DNA from: Orientallactaga sibirica
Lineage: Eukaryota > Chordata > Mammalia > Rodentia > Dipodidae
Direction: 5' to 3'
NCBI GenBank assembly: GCA_036365145.1
Contig: JAEOAD010000794.1
Location: 372,001 to 436,000 of the forward strand
DNA length: 64,000 bases
Both the position numbers and the translations under genes were made by a program. Positions 61,920 through 64,000 of this stretch are shown here, piece after piece; the first letter of the stretch is position 1, and each line of letters starts with the position of its first letter. The notes under the pieces are model-generated. The model made no database searches, was not told where the DNA came from, and saw nothing but the letters and a program-made list of their open reading frames with translations.

Positions 61920-62262
61920 GCCGTAACGGTTAATCTCTGGTGGTCAATTTGACAGGATGAGAGTCACCATGGAGATAAGTCTCTGGGAATGGCTATGAGG
62001 GATTTTTTTAAATTAGGTTTTTTGAGGTGAGAGGACTCACTCTAGCACCATGTCATGGGCTGGGGTCCTGGACTGAATAAGAAAAAAGGAAGTGAGCTGT
62101 GCAGTAGCATTGATCGTCCTCTGCTTCCTGACTGTGGATGCAAGATGAGTGCCATGCCTCCCCATCCTGATGGAAGCTCTCCCCTGGAACTGTGAGCTGA
62201 AGTATAAGCCCTTTCCTTCCTTGAGCTGCTTTGGCAATGAGGAACGTAACAGTACAACCTCA
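61920..62262 (+). mobile_element. ORR1-like MaLR LTR (sense)
   Basis: GTCAATTTGACAGGATGAGA, CATGGGCTGGGGTCCTGGAC, TGCTTCCTGACTGTGGATGC, GGAACTGTGAGCTGAAGTAT, GAGGAACGTAACAGTACAAC: good match to ORR1 order. Confidence 0.85.
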
Positions 62263-62269
62263 TATGTGT

Positions 62270-62360
62270 AGTTCTCCAGATAACCTTTCAGAGCATCTTG
62301 ATGTCCATCCTGTGATGAGAAAACTGGGTGAGAGCTTTGTCCTGTAACTTTCAGGAGGGA
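62270..62360 (-). repeat. MIR fragment, antisense
   Basis: GCATCTTGATGTCCATCCTG then GATGAGAAAACTGGGTGAGA. Confidence 0.5.
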
Positions 62361-62377
62361 AGGACCCCATCAGTATT

Positions 62378-62475
62378 GTTTACCACTTAACTCCAGAATC
62401 GAGGGCCATGCCTGGCACATCACAGTTTATCACTTACTCTGGCCTCGAGGGCCACGCCTGGCACATAACAGATGC
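62378..62475. repeat. 45-47 bp tandem duplication of an MIR tail
   Basis: GTTTACCACTTAACTC...CGAGGGCCATGCCTGGCACA repeats as GTTTATCACTTACTCT...CGAGGGCCACGCCTGGCACA. The CTGGCACA segment is MIR/L2-tail-like. Confidence 0.85.
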
Positions 62476-62767
62476 CCAGTACTTGGCTGTTGAGCAATGG
62501 ATGATGAATAAACAAATAAATAACTGTATGAAGAAATATAAAATCTTTACCAGCTCCTTCGTATAGATGAAGGGACAGAGGCCCTGCTTGCTTTTTTCTG
62601 CTGCACCTGCCACTAAAGGTCACCCCCAAAACAATGTCAAGATGGGGCAGGGAGGGACCCCCAAGAAAGAAGAACTGACTACCCCAGATACCACTACAAA
62701 GCATTTTAATTTTAATCTAACATATAAAACATGCAAATTTTACATCCATACATTTATTTATTAATTT
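62476..62767. other. Unassigned stretch
   Basis: About 290 bp; nothing recognised beyond an AT-rich right end. Confidence 0.4.
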
Positions 62768-62890
62768 TTTGAATAGGGTCTCATGTAGCCCAGGCAGGCC
62801 TCCAACTCTTTATGTAGCTGAGGATGACCTTGAACTCCTGATTCTCTTGCTTCCACTTGCCAAATGGGTTATATGTATGCACCACCATGG
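62768..62890 (-). mobile_element. B1-like SINE, antisense, diverged
   Basis: GAATAGGGTCTCATGTAGCC, GAGGATGACCTTGAACTCCT, TATGTATGCACCACCATGG. Confidence 0.75.
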
Positions 62891-63004
62891 CTAAAAAAAT
62901 CATACATACGTTTGGATGCATGCACACTCCGGGTGATGCTTATGTCAGGTTAGACATATCCATCTCCTCTACTGTGTATCACTCTTTCTTTTTTTCTTTG
63001 GGTG

Positions 63005-63138
63005 GGATGGGGCTTGAGGCAGAGTCTTGCTGTAGCCAAGGCTGATCTGGAATTCACTTTGTAGTCTCAGGGTGGCCTTGAACTCATAGCAATCCTCCTA
63101 CCTCAGCCTCCCAAGTGCTGGGATTAAACACCCGGCTT
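63005..63138 (-). mobile_element. B1 SINE, antisense, 5' end trimmed
   Basis: GAGGCAGAGTCTTGCTGTAG, CTCAGGGTGGCCTTGAACTC, CAAGTGCTGGGATTAAACAC; it lacks the GGCGTGCGCCACC part before CCGGC. Confidence 0.9.
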
Positions 63139-64000
63139 TGTTTATCACTTCGTAACGAAGGAACACCAGAACTCCCTTCTGCCTTTTTTGCAATGTGTGT
63201 ACTTATTATCTTCAGCCTCCCTCCTGTGCAGTCAGAGCCTTTGTTAGAGGAACTTACAGAGTGCATCAGTTTATGCGATGGACAAGAGAAAAGGTGTCCA
63301 CACAGGCATGTCTGGAGCAGAGGGACAGAGGATGAGACTTATATAAAGGTTTAAGGAATTTTGGTCAGTGACAAGGCCAGTTTCTGTCATTGTTTTGGGC
63401 AATAACCTAACACCTTCATCAGCAGCTGGGACAGTTTAAGGGTCTTGCTTAGGTTCAAACAAGGATGATCAAGGTACTCGGAATGTCAGGCAGGATTCTC
63501 ATGGAGCTGGGGGATCCTGCAGGTGTGTGTGGGGTGCCTCACATGGCAGTGGAGCTGTGGAAGAGCCAAAGCTGGCACTCTAGCTGCACAGGCTGGGTGT
63601 TTATAAGCTTTCTGCCCCACCTCCCTGCCTTCCCTGGTAGTTATAGAAAGGCAGCGTGGAGTCAAGGTCTCCCTTCTCCCCTGGTAGTTACAGAAAGGCA
63701 GCATGGAACCGGGGTGTCCCCTCTCTCCCTTGGTAGTTACAGAAAGCAGCATGGAGCCGGCGCCTCCCCTCTGTACTGCAGCCTCTTGCTTAGCTTTTGC
63801 TTCTCCTCAGCTGCCACCTTCAGCTGCCTGTGGGGTGTCTTGGGCTTGAAGCCACAGCTGTGGCGACCTGAAGCTCTGCCACAGAGTGACTCTGGTCCAA
63901 GTAGGTCAGCCAAGTGTCTCTGCCACTTCGGCCTGTAATGTTTGAGTAGAGACCCTTTGTGATTTGACACATTTCATTACAGCAACTCCAAGAGGGCCTG
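63139..64000. other. Right-end interval with a 47-49 bp tandem repeat
   Basis: No dispersed repeat recognised. A 157-codon plus-strand frame (63465-63938) and minus-strand frames of 77-88 codons overlap. The frame runs through the tandem repeat and changes phase between units, so it does not look like a protein repeat. No domain recognised. Confidence 0.45.
63629..63775. repeat. 47-49 bp tandem repeat, 3 units
   Basis: CCCTGGTAGTTATAGAAAGG, CCCTGGTAGTTACAGAAAGG and CCCTTGGTAGTTACAGAAAG mark unit starts, with TGGTAG at 63635, 63682 and 63731. Each continues GCAGCATGGA and a CCCCTCTC spacer. Confidence 0.92.

Noticed and set aside
63465..63938. 157-codon plus-strand frame at the right end
   Set aside because: It runs through a 47-49 bp tandem repeat whose unit length is not a multiple of three, and it shows no known domain.

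Overview
The window is mammalian nuclear DNA from a rodent, and it looks like intergenic or intronic sequence. I found no protein-coding exon, no intact RNA gene and no bacterial-style gene. Almost every open frame is a by-product of repeats (GA or TG tracts read as RERERE or VCVCVC) or is too short to mean anything. The organism call rests on the repeats. The commonest element is a tRNA-derived B2-superfamily SINE, about 36 copies. Its head is GGGCTGGAGAGATGGCTTAG, its body carries AGATGCACAAGGTGGCGCA, and its tail is a CT-rich tract followed by AAATAAATAA. With rodent B1, B4, ID and MaLR (ORR1/MT-type) elements beside it, this points to a jerboa-like dipodoid rodent. I recall this SINE as the 'Dip' family, but I cannot confirm the species.

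Layout. 1-4.4 kb: MIR tail, SINEs, an antisense L1 fragment, an old unnamed repeat and a B4. 4.4-12 kb: antisense L1 remnants (4.96-6.18, 6.69-7.40 and 9.99-11.12 kb), two MaLR LTRs, and a MIR split by a B4. 12-20 kb: three adjacent SINEs, more MaLR LTRs, a long purine tract (18.0-18.2 kb) and a 38-bp minisatellite (19.6-19.9 kb). 20-29 kb: many antisense B4 elements, MER5A-like fragments, another antisense L1, and an MT-type LTR at 28.3 kb. 29-33 kb: two decayed sense-strand L1 ORF2 remnants, an ORR1-like LTR split by a SINE, and a recent 51-bp triplication. 33-44 kb: the least repeat-rich part (notably 33.8-34.5 and 35.2-37.2 kb), then LTRs, a B1-ID dimer and an antisense L1. 44-56 kb: a 5'-truncated L1 3' end with a perfect 18-bp target duplication, B4/B1/MIR clusters, successive SINE insertions, and two MaLR LTRs nested in opposite orientations. 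56-64 kb: MIRs, MaLR pieces, B1s, a B4 split by a SINE, and a 47-49 bp tandem repeat.

Nothing here works as a gene system. The information is a record of retroposition: target-site duplications (TSDs) and nesting give a relative order of MIR/L2/MER5A first, then old L1 and MaLR, then B4/B1 and the Dip-like SINEs, with at least one L1 3'-end insertion that is not ancient. L1 fragments lie mostly on the minus strand. If the window is intronic, that hints weakly that the host gene reads on the plus strand. I see no undescribed biological system. The most useful leads are the SINE subfamily with an internal 16-bp duplication, the paralogous MIR-containing segments near 44.9 and 48.9 kb, the perfect 20-bp E-box palindrome at 36.57 kb, and a few repeat-free intervals to test for conservation. 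Repeat-family assignments are from memory of consensus sequences, not from a search, and boundaries are approximate unless a target-site duplication is given.
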